A DNA stretch of 64,000 nt from Comamonadaceae bacterium (GCA_015999985.1 JAECRA010000004.1:45595-109594), one strand, 5' to 3'; shown: positions 49,094 through 59,174, counted from the stretch's first letter. Translations and numbers: made by a program. The notes: generated by a model not told the origin, from the letters alone.

Positions 49094-51403
49094 ATGAACA
49101 AAGAAACCTTGGTAATGCCCTCCGACTCCTGCTGCGGCAAGACGGCATGTGCCGAGCCATCTCTGCCTGAAATGAAAGTCCAGACAGCGCCGCAGAGCCC
49201 GGGATCCACCTTCCGAATTCCCACCATGGACTGCACCGTCGAAGAGTCCGAGATCCGTCAGTTGCTGGAGCCCATGCCAGGGATCCGATCCCTGATGTTC
49301 CGCCTCAGCGCCCGGACCTTGCGCATAGACGCCACAGACGATGCACTCGCGCTGGCGCTGACAGCCCTCAAGAAAGCAGGCTTCGACCCTACTCCGTTGA
49401 AGCCAGGCCATGCCAGTGCTGACCTTACAGGCCATGCGCACAAGCACGGAGATGGGCATTCCCATGGCGAAGACCACGACCACAGCCACAGCCACGATGA
49501 GGAGCACGACCACACGGCTGCTTTCAGTGGTGGCATCTGGCGCATGGTGGTAGCCCTGGTATTTGCGATCGGTGCCGAGACGATTTCGTTCTTCGCACCT
49601 GACACCTCCGCCTGGAAAATGGGCGGCATGGCGGTGGCGTTGGTGGCCATCGGACTCGCAGGGCTGGACACCTACAAGAAAGGGCTGTCGGCACTGCTCA
49701 GAGGCAGGCTCAACATCAATGCCTTGATGTCGGTCGCAGTCACGGGTGCCTTTCTCATAGGCCAATGGCCCGAAGCGGCCATGGTGATGGCCCTGTACGC
49801 CATCGCAGAGCTGATTGAAGCCAAAGCGGTTGACCGAGCGCGCAACGCCATCCAAGGACTGTTGGCCATGGCGCCAGAGACGGCCCTGGTCCAGGACGCA
49901 GGCGGCAGTTGGACGTCACGGCCTGTGGCGCAGGTTGCCTTGAATTCGATCGCAAGAATCAAGCCGGGCGAGCGCGTCCCGCTGGACGGGATCGTCACCA
50001 AAGGCACGGGCGCCATCAACCAGGCACCCATTACCGGTGAGAGTATTCCGGTGGACAAGCAAGTGGGTGATCCGGTGTTCGCAGGCACCATCAACGAAAC
50101 CGGTGAGCTCGAATTCCGTGTGACCTCGGCTTCTGGCAATACCACCCTCGCCCGCATCATCCATGCAGTAGAGGAAGCTCAAGGCACGCGCGCCCCAACC
50201 CAGCGCTTTGTAGATCGCTTTGCTTCAGTCTACACGCCCGCCGTATTCGCCATCGCCGTGGCCGTCGCGGTGCTGACGCCCTTCTTTTTGGGCATTACCT
50301 GGTTGGAAGCCATTTACGAGGCGCTGGTTTTGCTGGTCATCGCCTGTCCGTGCGCGCTGGTCATTTCAACACCTGTGACCGTGGTCAGTGGCCTGTCCGC
50401 AGCGGCGCGCCGGGGCATTCTCATCAAGGGCGGCACTTACCTGGAAAACGCCCGATTGCTGAACGCAGTTGCACTCGACAAAACGGGCACCATCACGGAG
50501 GGAAAACCCAAGCTCGTGGCATGGCGCGCATGGGGCGATGCCAGCAAGACAGACGTTCAAGTCCAGGCGGCCGCCATGGCAGCGCGCTCGGACCACCCTG
50601 TCTCCAAAGCCATTCGTCAGGGGCTCGACGCCGCTGCAAGTGATGTCGAGGAATTCAAGGCTCTCCCCGGCCGCGGCACTGAAGGCCTGGTGGCAGGCCA
50701 ACGCCTTTTCCTGGGCAACCTGCGCCTGATCAAGGAGCTTGGCCTCAGCCATCCACAGCTGGAGGCCAGGTTGAACGAACACGAGCAGCAGGGGCACACA
50801 CTGAGCCTGTTGGCTAGCGAATCGCGCGTACTGGGCATCTTTGCGGTTGCAGACACGATCAAGGAAAGCTCTCGGCAAGCCATTGCGGACCTCAAGGCCC
50901 TGGGCGTGACTTCCGTCATGCTGACAGGAGACAACGCCACGACTGCACAAGCCATTGGCTATCAAGCCGGCATTGCAGATGTCCGCGGAGATCTGTTGCC
51001 GGTAGCCAAGCTTGAAGCCATCAAGGACATGCAAAAACGCTATGGCCCCACCGGCATGACCGGTGACGGCATCAACGATGCGCCCGCTTTGGCGCAGGCG
51101 GATGTGGGCTTTGCCATGGGCGGCGCGGGCACAGATACCGCAATGGAGGCGGCTGACGTGGTCATCATGAATGACAACCTGATGCGTGTGGCGGAGACAG
51201 TGCGCCTGTCCAAGCGGACACATCACATTCTCTGGCAGAACATCAGCCTGGCGCTAGGGATCAAGAGCGTGTTTTTTCTGATGGCGGTCTTTGGCACAGC
51301 CACTATGTGGATGGCGGTCTTTGCCGACATGGGCGCCAGCTTGCTGGTAGTTGGCAACGGCTTGCGACTTTTGCGTGGCACCCAGAAGTCCGGAGACTCC
51401 TGA
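49094..51403 (+). CDS. cadA: Heavy-metal translocating P1B-type ATPase (Cd/Zn/Pb, CadA/ZntA-like)
   Basis: N-terminal SCCGKTACAE, DCTVEESEIRQLLEPMPGI HMA-like domain, His-rich linker, ACPCALVISTP, DKTGTITEGKPKL, GDGINDAPALAQADVGFAMG. Confidence 0.95.
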   Translation: MNKETLVMPSDSCCGKTACAEPSLPEMKVQTAPQSPGSTFRIPTMDCTVEESEIRQLLEPMPGIRSLMFRLSARTLRIDATDDALALALTALKKAGFDPTPLKPGHASADLTGHAHKHGDGHSHGEDHDHSHSHDEEHDHTAAFSGGIWRMVVALVFAIGAETISFFAPDTSAWKMGGMAVALVAIGLAGLDTYKKGLSALLRGRLNINALMSVAVTGAFLIGQWPEAAMVMALYAIAELIEAKAVDRARNAIQGLLAMAPETALVQDAGGSWTSRPVAQVALNSIARIKPGERVPLDGIVTKGTGAINQAPITGESIPVDKQVGDPVFAGTINETGELEFRVTSASGNTTLARIIHAVEEAQGTRAPTQRFVDRFASVYTPAVFAIAVAVAVLTPFFLGITWLEAIYEALVLLVIACPCALVISTPVTVVSGLSAAARRGILIKGGTYLENARLLNAVALDKTGTITEGKPKLVAWRAWGDASKTDVQVQAAAMAARSDHPVSKAIRQGLDAAASDVEEFKALPGRGTEGLVAGQRLFLGNLRLIKELGLSHPQLEARLNEHEQQGHTLSLLASESRVLGIFAVADTIKESSRQAIADLKALGVTSVMLTGDNATTAQAIGYQAGIADVRGDLLPVAKLEAIKDMQKRYGPTGMTGDGINDAPALAQADVGFAMGGAGTDTAMEAADVVIMNDNLMRVAETVRLSKRTHHILWQNISLALGIKSVFFLMAVFGTATMWMAVFADMGASLLVVGNGLRLLRGTQKSGDS

Positions 51404-51479
51404 AGGCCACCAGATCACCCGCTTGACGCGCTCCTGCGGGCATGCCCATGACACATGCGCCTGCCGGAGCGCTCCTGCT

Positions 51480-52358
51480 TCAGGCCGATTGTTCGAAGAA
51501 GTGGACGACGCCCAAGGCATCTTCTGCCGGTACTACCACTTGATCCGCCAACCGCTTGGCACGAAAGCCGCCCTGGGCCAGGAGAGTGTGGGTGTCGCCA
51601 AGATTTTTCACAGAGAAACCCACGGCGGCAATGGAGGGACCCGGTGGAAACAAGGAGCCAGGATAGAGCTTGGCGATGTGCTCAACTGACACGAACTTCA
51701 GCTTATTGCCATTGGGAAGCGTGATCTCGAAAGCGTCGGGCTGCTGAACGACGGGTAGCCCCGTCAAACCAGCGTATCGATTAGCAGTAGCACGGGGGTC
51801 CTGGCTTTGCAGCACGATGCTGGTGATGCCATTGGCTCCGTTAGCATGCTGCATATGCCTTGGCTGATGAATCAGCTCTGGCGTGCGATGGTAGGCGGCC
51901 TGCATCAAGCCTTCGGGCGATTCCCCAAGATGCACGCATTCGAACGAAGCCGTCTGTTTTCCGGTAGCTGTCTCTACATCTCTTTGCAGATGGACCACGC
52001 CTGAAGTGTTGATGCCGCTGGCTTTGGCACGTTGGTCAACAGTTGCAGGATCCTGACAGCCAAAGCAAATGATGTGCGCGCCTTGGAATTTGTCCAAAAA
52101 CTTTCCCCACCCCCAGTCGAGCTTTCCGGGGTTGACGATGCCCAGAAGCTCCACATAGTTGTTCGCGAACACAGCGCAACGGTTGCCGGTAGCCATCAAT
52201 TGAACGGGCTCACCCACCTTGGAAGCACCCGAGTGCACTGACAGCTCAGAGAGGGTAAAACCCATGCGCTCGTACAGGGACGATGCTGCATCCAAATCAT
52301 GTACCGCTACACCGACGTGGTTGATGCTGTCGATGTCGCCGCGAGAAAGATCACTCAT
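51480..52358 (-). CDS. VOC family (glyoxalase-like domain) protein
   Basis: INHVGVAVHDLDAASSLYERMGFTLSELSVHSG; ATANRYAGLTGLPVV. Confidence 0.85.
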   Translation of the reverse strand: MSDLSRGDIDSINHVGVAVHDLDAASSLYERMGFTLSELSVHSGASKVGEPVQLMATGNRCAVFANNYVELLGIVNPGKLDWGWGKFLDKFQGAHIICFGCQDPATVDQRAKASGINTSGVVHLQRDVETATGKQTASFECVHLGESPEGLMQAAYHRTPELIHQPRHMQHANGANGITSIVLQSQDPRATANRYAGLTGLPVVQQPDAFEITLPNGNKLKFVSVEHIAKLYPGSLFPPGPSIAAVGFSVKNLGDTHTLLAQGGFRAKRLADQVVVPAEDALGVVHFFEQSA

Positions 52359-52396
52359 TCCAACTCTCCTGAAAAATACTTTCGTTCTATCGGGTT

Positions 52397-53365
52397 CTAC
52401 TCGACCTTGATGTCGGCCGCTTTGATCATCTTGGCCTTGTAGTCGAAGTCAGACTGCACGAAGGCTTTGAAATCCTTCGGAGAACTGCCCACTTCGGCGT
52501 ATCCAAACGCTGTGACCTCCTTGGCAATGAATTCAGGGTCCTTGAACATCGTGACCACGTCCGCTCTCACTTTTTCCAGCACGGCTTGAGGCGTTCCTTT
52601 GGGCGCGAACAGACCGAACCACGAGCGCAGATTCAAGCCTGGAAAGCCTGCTTCAGCAAATGTCGGAACATCCGGCATGATAGGAATTCTTTTTGCGCGG
52701 TCGACAGCCAGAGGACGCAGCGTTCCTGACTTGTAGTGACCTATCCAGTTCGCGCCACCCAGTGTGACTTCGGTCTCGCCCGCAAGAGTGGCGTTCAAGG
52801 CTGGGGCGATCCCTTTGTACGGAATCTGCGCGATGGTTGCCCCCGTTTGAAGGCGCAAGGTCTCAAACAGCAAATTGGGCTGACTACCCGGACCGAACGA
52901 TGCGTAGTTCAGTTTCCCGGGCTGTGCTTTGGCAAGAGCAATCAGGTCAGACATTGTTCGCGCTTTGACCGCCGGGTTCACCACCACGATCAATGGCAAG
53001 TCAATGAGCTGGGTCACAGGCTCCAGATCTTTCAGTGCATCAAACGGCAACTTGGCGTACAGATGCGGATTGCTCGTAATGCTGGAGTCACTGGTAAAGA
53101 GCAAGGTCAGTCCGTCTGGAGCAGACTTGGCCACATAGTCTGTGCCAATGATGGTGGCAGCGCCTGGCCGGTTATCGACCATCACCGACTTGCCCCACAT
53201 TTTTCCCAGCTTGTCAGCCACTCCACGGGCCATGGCATCCACCCCACCGCCTGCAGGATAGGGCACCACCAGGCGCACAGGGCCACCTGGATAGGTTTGC
53301 GCCGCAACAGAGACGCTCAGGCTCGCAAGGAAAACGAGCAATGCTTTCTTTATAACGTTCATCAT
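52397..53365 (-). CDS. Bug-family (TctC) substrate-binding protein
   Basis: YPGGPVRLVVPYPAGGGVDAMARGVADKL, DNRPGAATIIGTDYVAKSAPDGLTLLF. Confidence 0.94.
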   Translation of the reverse strand: MMNVIKKALLVFLASLSVSVAAQTYPGGPVRLVVPYPAGGGVDAMARGVADKLGKMWGKSVMVDNRPGAATIIGTDYVAKSAPDGLTLLFTSDSSITSNPHLYAKLPFDALKDLEPVTQLIDLPLIVVVNPAVKARTMSDLIALAKAQPGKLNYASFGPGSQPNLLFETLRLQTGATIAQIPYKGIAPALNATLAGETEVTLGGANWIGHYKSGTLRPLAVDRAKRIPIMPDVPTFAEAGFPGLNLRSWFGLFAPKGTPQAVLEKVRADVVTMFKDPEFIAKEVTAFGYAEVGSSPKDFKAFVQSDFDYKAKMIKAADIKVE

Positions 53366-53398
53366 GGATCCCTAAGGTTGAATGAAAAAAGGCAGGCT

Positions 53399-54799
53399 TC
53401 AGCTCTGGTCAAAAGCCATCAAGAACGGTTGTGCGGCCTGGTACGGCGCCCAATCTTCCACGTCTGGTGCGCCTCGTTTGGCGAAGCTCAGGATCGCGTG
53501 GCTGAAACGCGCCGCCAAGGGCTTGAGTTCTTCAATGTCAAAGCCCTCCAGCATGGGTGCGTCAGACCATTGCTCCAGGTTGTCAAAGAAGAACGGCAGG
53601 TCCAGGCAATGCGGTGCGTACAGCGATGGCTGTCTTGTCTGCAGATCAAATCGGTAGGCATAGACACGGGCCTGGTCTGCGACATAGTCGGCGACGCGAA
53701 GCGCGGGCCCGACAAACAACTCGTCCGATATGCCATCGACCCATTGCGTACACGGTTTGGCACCGGGCCTGCGAGATGCGGTCAACCTGTAGGTGTGTGC
53801 AGCACTCGAGCCGTGTGTGGCTTGGTACCACGCAGTCACACTCTCGGGGTCATTCCTGATCTGCTCCGAGGACCGCCAATAAAACGCCGCCGTCTCTTCT
53901 CGGGTAAATCCGATCAGCATTTCCGAGCAATGCGTGGACGCGGGTTCGTCCACAGGCCCAAGCAGCGTTGTCTCGTCGACATAAGGCCGAAAGATGGGTG
54001 AGATGGAGCCCGCCACTGCACGGCCCTTGCTCAATGTTCCCACTGCTTCAAGGATTTTTTCTGAACTGACCGAAGCAAGGTCTTTAACGTCACTCACGCC
54101 CAGTAGACGCATCAGATCATTCGTGCTTTGCTCAGCCTCCTTCAGCGAGGAATGAATTTCCCCGGGATAGCTCATCAGGATGGCTCTCTTGAACAGACCT
54201 TTGGCCTCATTCGATTTGGCCAGGGCCAGCGTCAAGAATGCGCCTGCGGACTGCCCCGCCAGCGTGACCTTGGAAGAGTCGCCCCCGAAAGCCTGAATGT
54301 TGGACGAGACCCACCGCAGCCCGGCGAGAACATCGAGGATGGCGTTGTTGCGAGGAACTTCAGGGTTGGCGATATTTCCCCAGGCCCCCAAGCGATAGTT
54401 CATCGTCACGACGACGACTTCTCCCTTGGACGCCAGACGAGCGCCGTCATACCAGCGTACCCCTCCGCCTGAGGTGAATCCTCCACCATGAATAAAGACG
54501 ATCACAGGAAGCCCATTCGCTCCTGCTGGCGCGCTGATGTTCAAGGTGAACGCTTGATCGGATTGCACGTGCGCTTCTACGGCCCTGCCCATGATGGAGG
54601 CCAGCCGGCTCTCAGGCTGCGGAAACACAGCCGCCTGCTGAGTGCAATCGAGAATGTGGGCCCAAGGCTTGATCGCCGACACTGCACCAAAACTGCCCAA
54701 GGGACCGACGGCTTCCCCGTACGGAATGCCGCGATACGTTTCAACCCCTGCTTCCAAGACACCTTGAACTTTACCGAACGACGTTTGCACAACTGGCAT
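53399..54799 (-). CDS. Carboxylesterase type B / lipase family protein
   Basis: YRGIPYGEAVG, VIVFIHGGGFTSGGGVRWYDGARLASKGEVVVVTMNYRLG, GGDSSKVTLAGQSAGAFLT. Confidence 0.93.
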   Translation of the reverse strand: MPVVQTSFGKVQGVLEAGVETYRGIPYGEAVGPLGSFGAVSAIKPWAHILDCTQQAAVFPQPESRLASIMGRAVEAHVQSDQAFTLNISAPAGANGLPVIVFIHGGGFTSGGGVRWYDGARLASKGEVVVVTMNYRLGAWGNIANPEVPRNNAILDVLAGLRWVSSNIQAFGGDSSKVTLAGQSAGAFLTLALAKSNEAKGLFKRAILMSYPGEIHSSLKEAEQSTNDLMRLLGVSDVKDLASVSSEKILEAVGTLSKGRAVAGSISPIFRPYVDETTLLGPVDEPASTHCSEMLIGFTREETAAFYWRSSEQIRNDPESVTAWYQATHGSSAAHTYRLTASRRPGAKPCTQWVDGISDELFVGPALRVADYVADQARVYAYRFDLQTRQPSLYAPHCLDLPFFFDNLEQWSDAPMLEGFDIEELKPLAARFSHAILSFAKRGAPDVEDWAPYQAAQPFLMAFDQS

Positions 54800-54882
54800 T
54801 GGCCTTGAACCCTTCACTGTTTGCTGAGGTCAATTCTCAACAGTGCTAACGTGACGGTAAAGTGAATTTTTGGGAGCATCAG

Positions 54883-55845
54883 ATGAAGAATGTTCACATC
54901 GAGGGCAAGGCCATACCCGATGATGAAAGGATCGTGAGCCGGCTGAAGATGCGGCATCTCTCTGTCGTTCTGGCGATTGCCCGTGCGGGCAGCCTGCAAA
55001 AGGCAAGCCAGGAACTGGCGCTCAGTCAGTCCGCAGTGTCCAAGACATTGACTGAAGCGGAAGAGCTCGTGGGTCTGAAGTTATTCGAACGATCTGCCAA
55101 TGGCGTGAGGCCCACCCTGGTGGGCGAAGTCATCATCAGGTACAGCGCCAATGTCACTGCGAATACCAAGCAGGCGTCGGATGAGTTTCGCGCGTTGCTG
55201 CGTGGAGAGTCCGGAAAGTTGACGGTAGGTATCTTCACACCCGTGGCTTGGTGGGACGCGCTGTCTTCCTGCATCTACGATTTTCAGAAGCTGGCGCCCA
55301 TGGCGCGCCTTACGATTCGCCAGGGCGGCATTGAAGATCTCATGGCTTCGCTTCGCGACAACGAATTGGACATCGTGCTGGGGCGCTGGAACGAGGAACG
55401 TCCGCCTGGCAACATTTCGGTCGTTCCCTTGCTGGATGACGGTGGTCCGAGGTTCGTCACGCGCGCCGACCACCCTCTCATCGGAGGGCCAGTCTCTATG
55501 GAGCAATTGATGGCGTTTCCGTGGTTTCTTCCAGAGCCGCCCAATATCTTGCTGACCGCGCTGGAAGCCACTTTGGAGGCTGCAGGCCTGTCGCTGCCGA
55601 ATCGAGTCATCTACTCACACGCCTACACCATCAACCTCGCAGTATGTGAGCGAACAGACATGATCTCCATCTTGCCCGCTTACGTCCTTCCAAGGATCCG
55701 GACCTTGTATGGGCTGCGACCATTGGAGATTGATCTGCCGTTGAAGACCGTTCCCCTCTCTGCGTTTCTGAACGCTGACAAGCCCATAGAGCCCACCACC
55801 AAGAAATTCCTTGATCGGCTCAAGGAAATCAGCAGTGGTCCTTGA
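54883..55845 (+). CDS. LysR family transcriptional regulator
   Basis: LKMRHLSVVLAIARAGSLQKASQELALSQSAVSKTLTEAEELVGLKLFERSANGVRPT. Confidence 0.94.
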   Translation: MKNVHIEGKAIPDDERIVSRLKMRHLSVVLAIARAGSLQKASQELALSQSAVSKTLTEAEELVGLKLFERSANGVRPTLVGEVIIRYSANVTANTKQASDEFRALLRGESGKLTVGIFTPVAWWDALSSCIYDFQKLAPMARLTIRQGGIEDLMASLRDNELDIVLGRWNEERPPGNISVVPLLDDGGPRFVTRADHPLIGGPVSMEQLMAFPWFLPEPPNILLTALEATLEAAGLSLPNRVIYSHAYTINLAVCERTDMISILPAYVLPRIRTLYGLRPLEIDLPLKTVPLSAFLNADKPIEPTTKKFLDRLKEISSGP

Positions 55846-55857
55846 CATGCCCTGAGA

Positions 55858-56106
55858 ATGAAGAATCGAGTCATCGCCCGATTTGCTTGCAAGCTCACAG
55901 CCGTGCTGTTCATGTTGCTTGCGCTATGGTGCTTGCTATGGGTTGCATCCTCGTGGAGCATGGCTTTTTCCGAATGCTCCGGGACCTATGACCTGTTTTC
56001 CCCAAATCCGCGTTGCCGACAACCAGCCATCGCAGGTTTACTGGCATTGGCAAGTTTTATCGGGGCTGTCGTCGCGCTTGTCGTTGCACGCCGGTTCCGC
56101 AACTAG
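55858..56106 (+). CDS. Small hypothetical membrane protein (82 aa)
   Basis: Two hydrophobic segments (AVLFMLLALWCLLWVASS and AIAGLLALASFIGAVVALVVA). Confidence 0.45.
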   Translation: MKNRVIARFACKLTAVLFMLLALWCLLWVASSWSMAFSECSGTYDLFSPNPRCRQPAIAGLLALASFIGAVVALVVARRFRN

Positions 56107-56181
56107 GAACCCCATCAAGGTCCTTATGGCTTTATCGCCTGCATGTCTATTGCTTGCGCTTAGCGCTTTCATTGCGAAACG

Positions 56182-56439
56182 ATGAAGAAAAGATTTCTCT
56201 CGATTGTTACCCCGCTCGCGGCAACGACCCTGGGCGTCATGACCTATCTTGTTTTAGCTTATCTATCAAATATTCCACGCCTGACAATTTATATCGCGAT
56301 CCTAGTCGGACTTGTGCTTGCTTTTTTCGAAGTGCAGCTAATTCGGAAGCTTCCGCTCGACTTCATTCAATACAACCTGCTGGATGGAAAAATCTTTCCA
56401 TTTTTCTCAATAGGTATTGCCACAGGCATGATCCTTTGA
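56182..56439 (+). CDS. Small hypothetical membrane protein (85 aa)
   Basis: Hydrophobic segments IVTPLAATTLGVMTYLVLAYL and LTIYIAILVGLVLAFFEVQL. Confidence 0.45.
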   Translation: MKKRFLSIVTPLAATTLGVMTYLVLAYLSNIPRLTIYIAILVGLVLAFFEVQLIRKLPLDFIQYNLLDGKIFPFFSIGIATGMIL

Positions 56440-56664
56440 AAAGAATAGAGGCACGCTGCGAATGATCGTCAAAATGGCGGTGCCCTTGGTGCAGTCTGTT
56501 TTGTTGTGTCTGCAACAAGCCAACGCGCTGGGCTGGAATTGGGCGGCGGCTGCCATCGCGTGGGTCGTCCCGCCTGCAAAAGGCTCGCTCCGCCAACTGC
56601 TATGTCCCAAGAACTCATAACCCACAGCTCACTCTGGCACCGTTCGCCGCTTGAAATGAATATT

Positions 56665-57354
56665 TCACGAACGGCTAAGGAGTCGGTCCAGATACACGCT
56701 GTAGAGTTCTCTGGATTCCTGCTTGAACATACGTATGCGCCCCGTGTGGCTCAGAACCAGCAGGCCCACCGCGTAGGCGAACAAGGCTGTGACCTCGGCC
56801 AGGGCTTTCTCTGGTGAAAGGCCAAGGGCTTCCAAGCCTTGCTGGATGGGCTGCAGCGAGTCTCTCAGTCGTTTGTTGAGGCTTTCATTCAAGGCAGGCG
56901 TGAGACCTCGTGGCTGCATACCCTGGAACAGATAGAACCCCAGATCGAGATCCCTGGGGTTCTCGCGGTAGAAATTAAAGAAGGCTTCAGCGGCGGCTCG
57001 TGTCGTCTTGGCCGCTGCGCGGCTTGATTTTGACGCTGCCAGCGTGACACGTTCGTTCAACCGCTCCAGCGACTCCCCGAGCAGAGCGCCATAGACCTCT
57101 TCCTTGCTCGTGAAATAACTGTAGATCGCACCTGGTGTGTAGCCCGCCTGCTGTGCAATCTCTCTGATGCTGGTGCCTTCCAGACCGCGCTCAAAAAAGA
57201 CCTTGCGCGCCGCATCAAGCACCAAGGCGCGGCGGACATCCACCAGAGCCTTTTGCCGCTCTTCTTTGGCGTTACGAGCCGCCTTTGCAGGCTTCTTGCC
57301 GGCCGGTGCGCGTACACCTGAGGTATCTGGAGTTTCCGTTAAAGCCATGTGCAA
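56665..57354 (-). CDS. TetR/AcrR family transcriptional regulator
   Basis: RRALVLDAARKVFFERGLEGTSIREIAQQAGYTPGAIYSYFTSKEEVYGALLGES. Confidence 0.94.
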   Translation of the reverse strand: MHMALTETPDTSGVRAPAGKKPAKAARNAKEERQKALVDVRRALVLDAARKVFFERGLEGTSIREIAQQAGYTPGAIYSYFTSKEEVYGALLGESLERLNERVTLAASKSSRAAAKTTRAAAEAFFNFYRENPRDLDLGFYLFQGMQPRGLTPALNESLNKRLRDSLQPIQQGLEALGLSPEKALAEVTALFAYAVGLLVLSHTGRIRMFKQESRELYSVYLDRLLSRS

Positions 57355-57367
57355 ATTCTACTATTGA

Positions 57368-57379
57368 TCAATTAATTGA
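57368..57379. promoter_or_regulatory. Candidate TetR operator: 12-bp perfect palindrome TCAATTAATTGA
   Basis: In the 66-bp divergent intergenic region between the TetR gene and the HpaB/AbfD-family gene. Confidence 0.45.
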
Positions 57380-57420
57380 ACAGTGTTTAAATTACGGAAC
57401 TCACGATAAGGACAAAGACA

Positions 57421-59049
57421 ATGGACAAGACGACGCTCGCTTTCCCGAAGTCAAAGCTCATGACCGGCGATGAGTACCGCGAGTCGCTCAGGCGCTATAA
57501 GCCTGTCGTCTATGTAGACGGGCGGCTGGTAGACAGTGTGGCCGACGAACCCTCATTCGCGCCGGGGGTCAATGCCTTGGCGTTCACTTACGACTTTGCC
57601 CTGGACCCGCAATACGCCCCCATCGCCCTGGCCACTCAGACCTTCCGAGGCAAAGTGGTCAACCGGATGCTGCATGTCAATGAGTCGGCGGGTGACTTGT
57701 TGAACAAGCTTGAAGCTGTCCGGGTGCTCTGCCAGGAAACCGGTTGCGCTCAGCGCTATCTGGCGCACGACGCCATGAATGGCCTCTACCAGGCCGTGGC
57801 CCATATCGACGACGCCAGGGGTACGACCGAGCACCGAGACCGCTTCGCGGCCTACCTGGCCGAGGTGCAGGACCGCGATTTGTCACTCGGCATTGCCATG
57901 ACCGATGCCAAGGGAGACCGCAGCAGAAAGCCCCACCAGCAGTCCAACCCGGACACCTATGTCCATGTGGTCGAGCGCAACGCCAAAGGCATCGTGATCA
58001 GCGGCACCAAGGCCATCGTGACGGGAGGGCCCTACATGCACGAACTGCTGGTGATGCCCAGCCGCAACATGGGGCCTGAAGACGAAGCATTTGCCGTCTG
58101 CTGCGCGGTGCCGGTGGATGCTGCGGGGATCACCATGATTTCGAGGCCCGCAGGCCGGCCTGGCGAAAAGCTGGAACATGGCGATGCCTTGTTTTCACGC
58201 AAATACGGCCAGGCCACTGCCGTGGTCATCTTTGACCAGGTCTTTGTGCCATGGGACCGTGTCTTCTACGCAGGCGAGTGGGAATACAGCCATGTACTGA
58301 CTTACAGTTACGCCACCCACCACCGGCACAGCTGCATCGCAGCGCGTGCGGGGTTTGGCGATCTACTCATCGGCGCGGGTGCCTTGATGTGCGAAGCCAA
58401 TGGCCTGGACCCCGCCACGAAGAGCAATCTGCGTGACCCGATGGTCGAGCTCATCAAGATCACGGAAGGCTTTTACGCATGTGGGGTGGCCGCGAGTGTG
58501 TATGCCACCAAGGATGAGCACAGTGGCTCTTTCATGCCCGAGCCTGTGTTCAGCAATATTGGCAAGCTCTTGCTGGCCACGCAGATCTACGACATGCACC
58601 GCCTGGCGCATGAGGTCTCTGGTGGCCTCATTGTTGCCCTGCCCGGCCCGGACGAAGATCACAACCCTGCCACCGCCGCCAAGCTGTCGGAGGTGTTGCA
58701 GGCCAATACCAGCGTCCCCTATGAAAAGCGTATCCAGACCGCGCGTTTCATTGAAGACCTGACGGCGTCCTATCAGGGCGGCTGGTATTCGGTCATCAGC
58801 TTGCATGGCGGCGGCTCTCCCGCCGCGATGAAGCAGGAAATCTGGCGCAACTACCCCGTCGGCTCGAAGGTGGAATTGGTAGAGCGCTTGTTAGACCGAG
58901 GCGTTCTGCACGACGAGACACGCGCCATCACGAAGAACCGCCAGCCCGGCCGCTGTTGTGACACGGGTTGTACTACGCCAGGTCAGCCCGTGATGGTGCC
59001 TCTGCCTTTGAGCACCAAGGCGGCAGACTCGACGGAATCAGGCGCTTGA
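57421..59049 (+). CDS. 4-hydroxyphenylacetate 3-hydroxylase N family protein (HpaB / 4-hydroxybutyryl-CoA dehydratase-like fold)
   Basis: LMTGDEYRESLRRYKPVVYVDGRLVDSVADEPSFAPGVNALAFTYDFALDPQYA; AMTDAKGDRSRKPHQQSNPDTYVHVVERNAKGIVISGTKAIVTG; VVIFDQVFVPWDRVFYAGEW. Confidence 0.88.
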   Translation: MDKTTLAFPKSKLMTGDEYRESLRRYKPVVYVDGRLVDSVADEPSFAPGVNALAFTYDFALDPQYAPIALATQTFRGKVVNRMLHVNESAGDLLNKLEAVRVLCQETGCAQRYLAHDAMNGLYQAVAHIDDARGTTEHRDRFAAYLAEVQDRDLSLGIAMTDAKGDRSRKPHQQSNPDTYVHVVERNAKGIVISGTKAIVTGGPYMHELLVMPSRNMGPEDEAFAVCCAVPVDAAGITMISRPAGRPGEKLEHGDALFSRKYGQATAVVIFDQVFVPWDRVFYAGEWEYSHVLTYSYATHHRHSCIAARAGFGDLLIGAGALMCEANGLDPATKSNLRDPMVELIKITEGFYACGVAASVYATKDEHSGSFMPEPVFSNIGKLLLATQIYDMHRLAHEVSGGLIVALPGPDEDHNPATAAKLSEVLQANTSVPYEKRIQTARFIEDLTASYQGGWYSVISLHGGGSPAAMKQEIWRNYPVGSKVELVERLLDRGVLHDETRAITKNRQPGRCCDTGCTTPGQPVMVPLPLSTKAADSTESGA

Positions 59050-59174
59050 AAAACCATCGGGGCGCATGGACTTGATCCCATACACCCCGATAGCCCAAGA
59101 AATCGCCCTGGCTGGCATGAACCCGTCATTAAAACGCGTTTTCACCTTTCAGGGCGTGAAGCAAACCACCGTGA

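Noticed and set aside
50366-51226. 286-aa minus-strand ORF opposite the P-type ATPase
   Set aside because: Antisense to the catalytic core of CadA; no domain recognised.
52736-54001. 421-aa plus-strand ORF across a Bug gene and an esterase gene
   Set aside because: It spans two clear minus-strand genes and their intergenic region; no family features.
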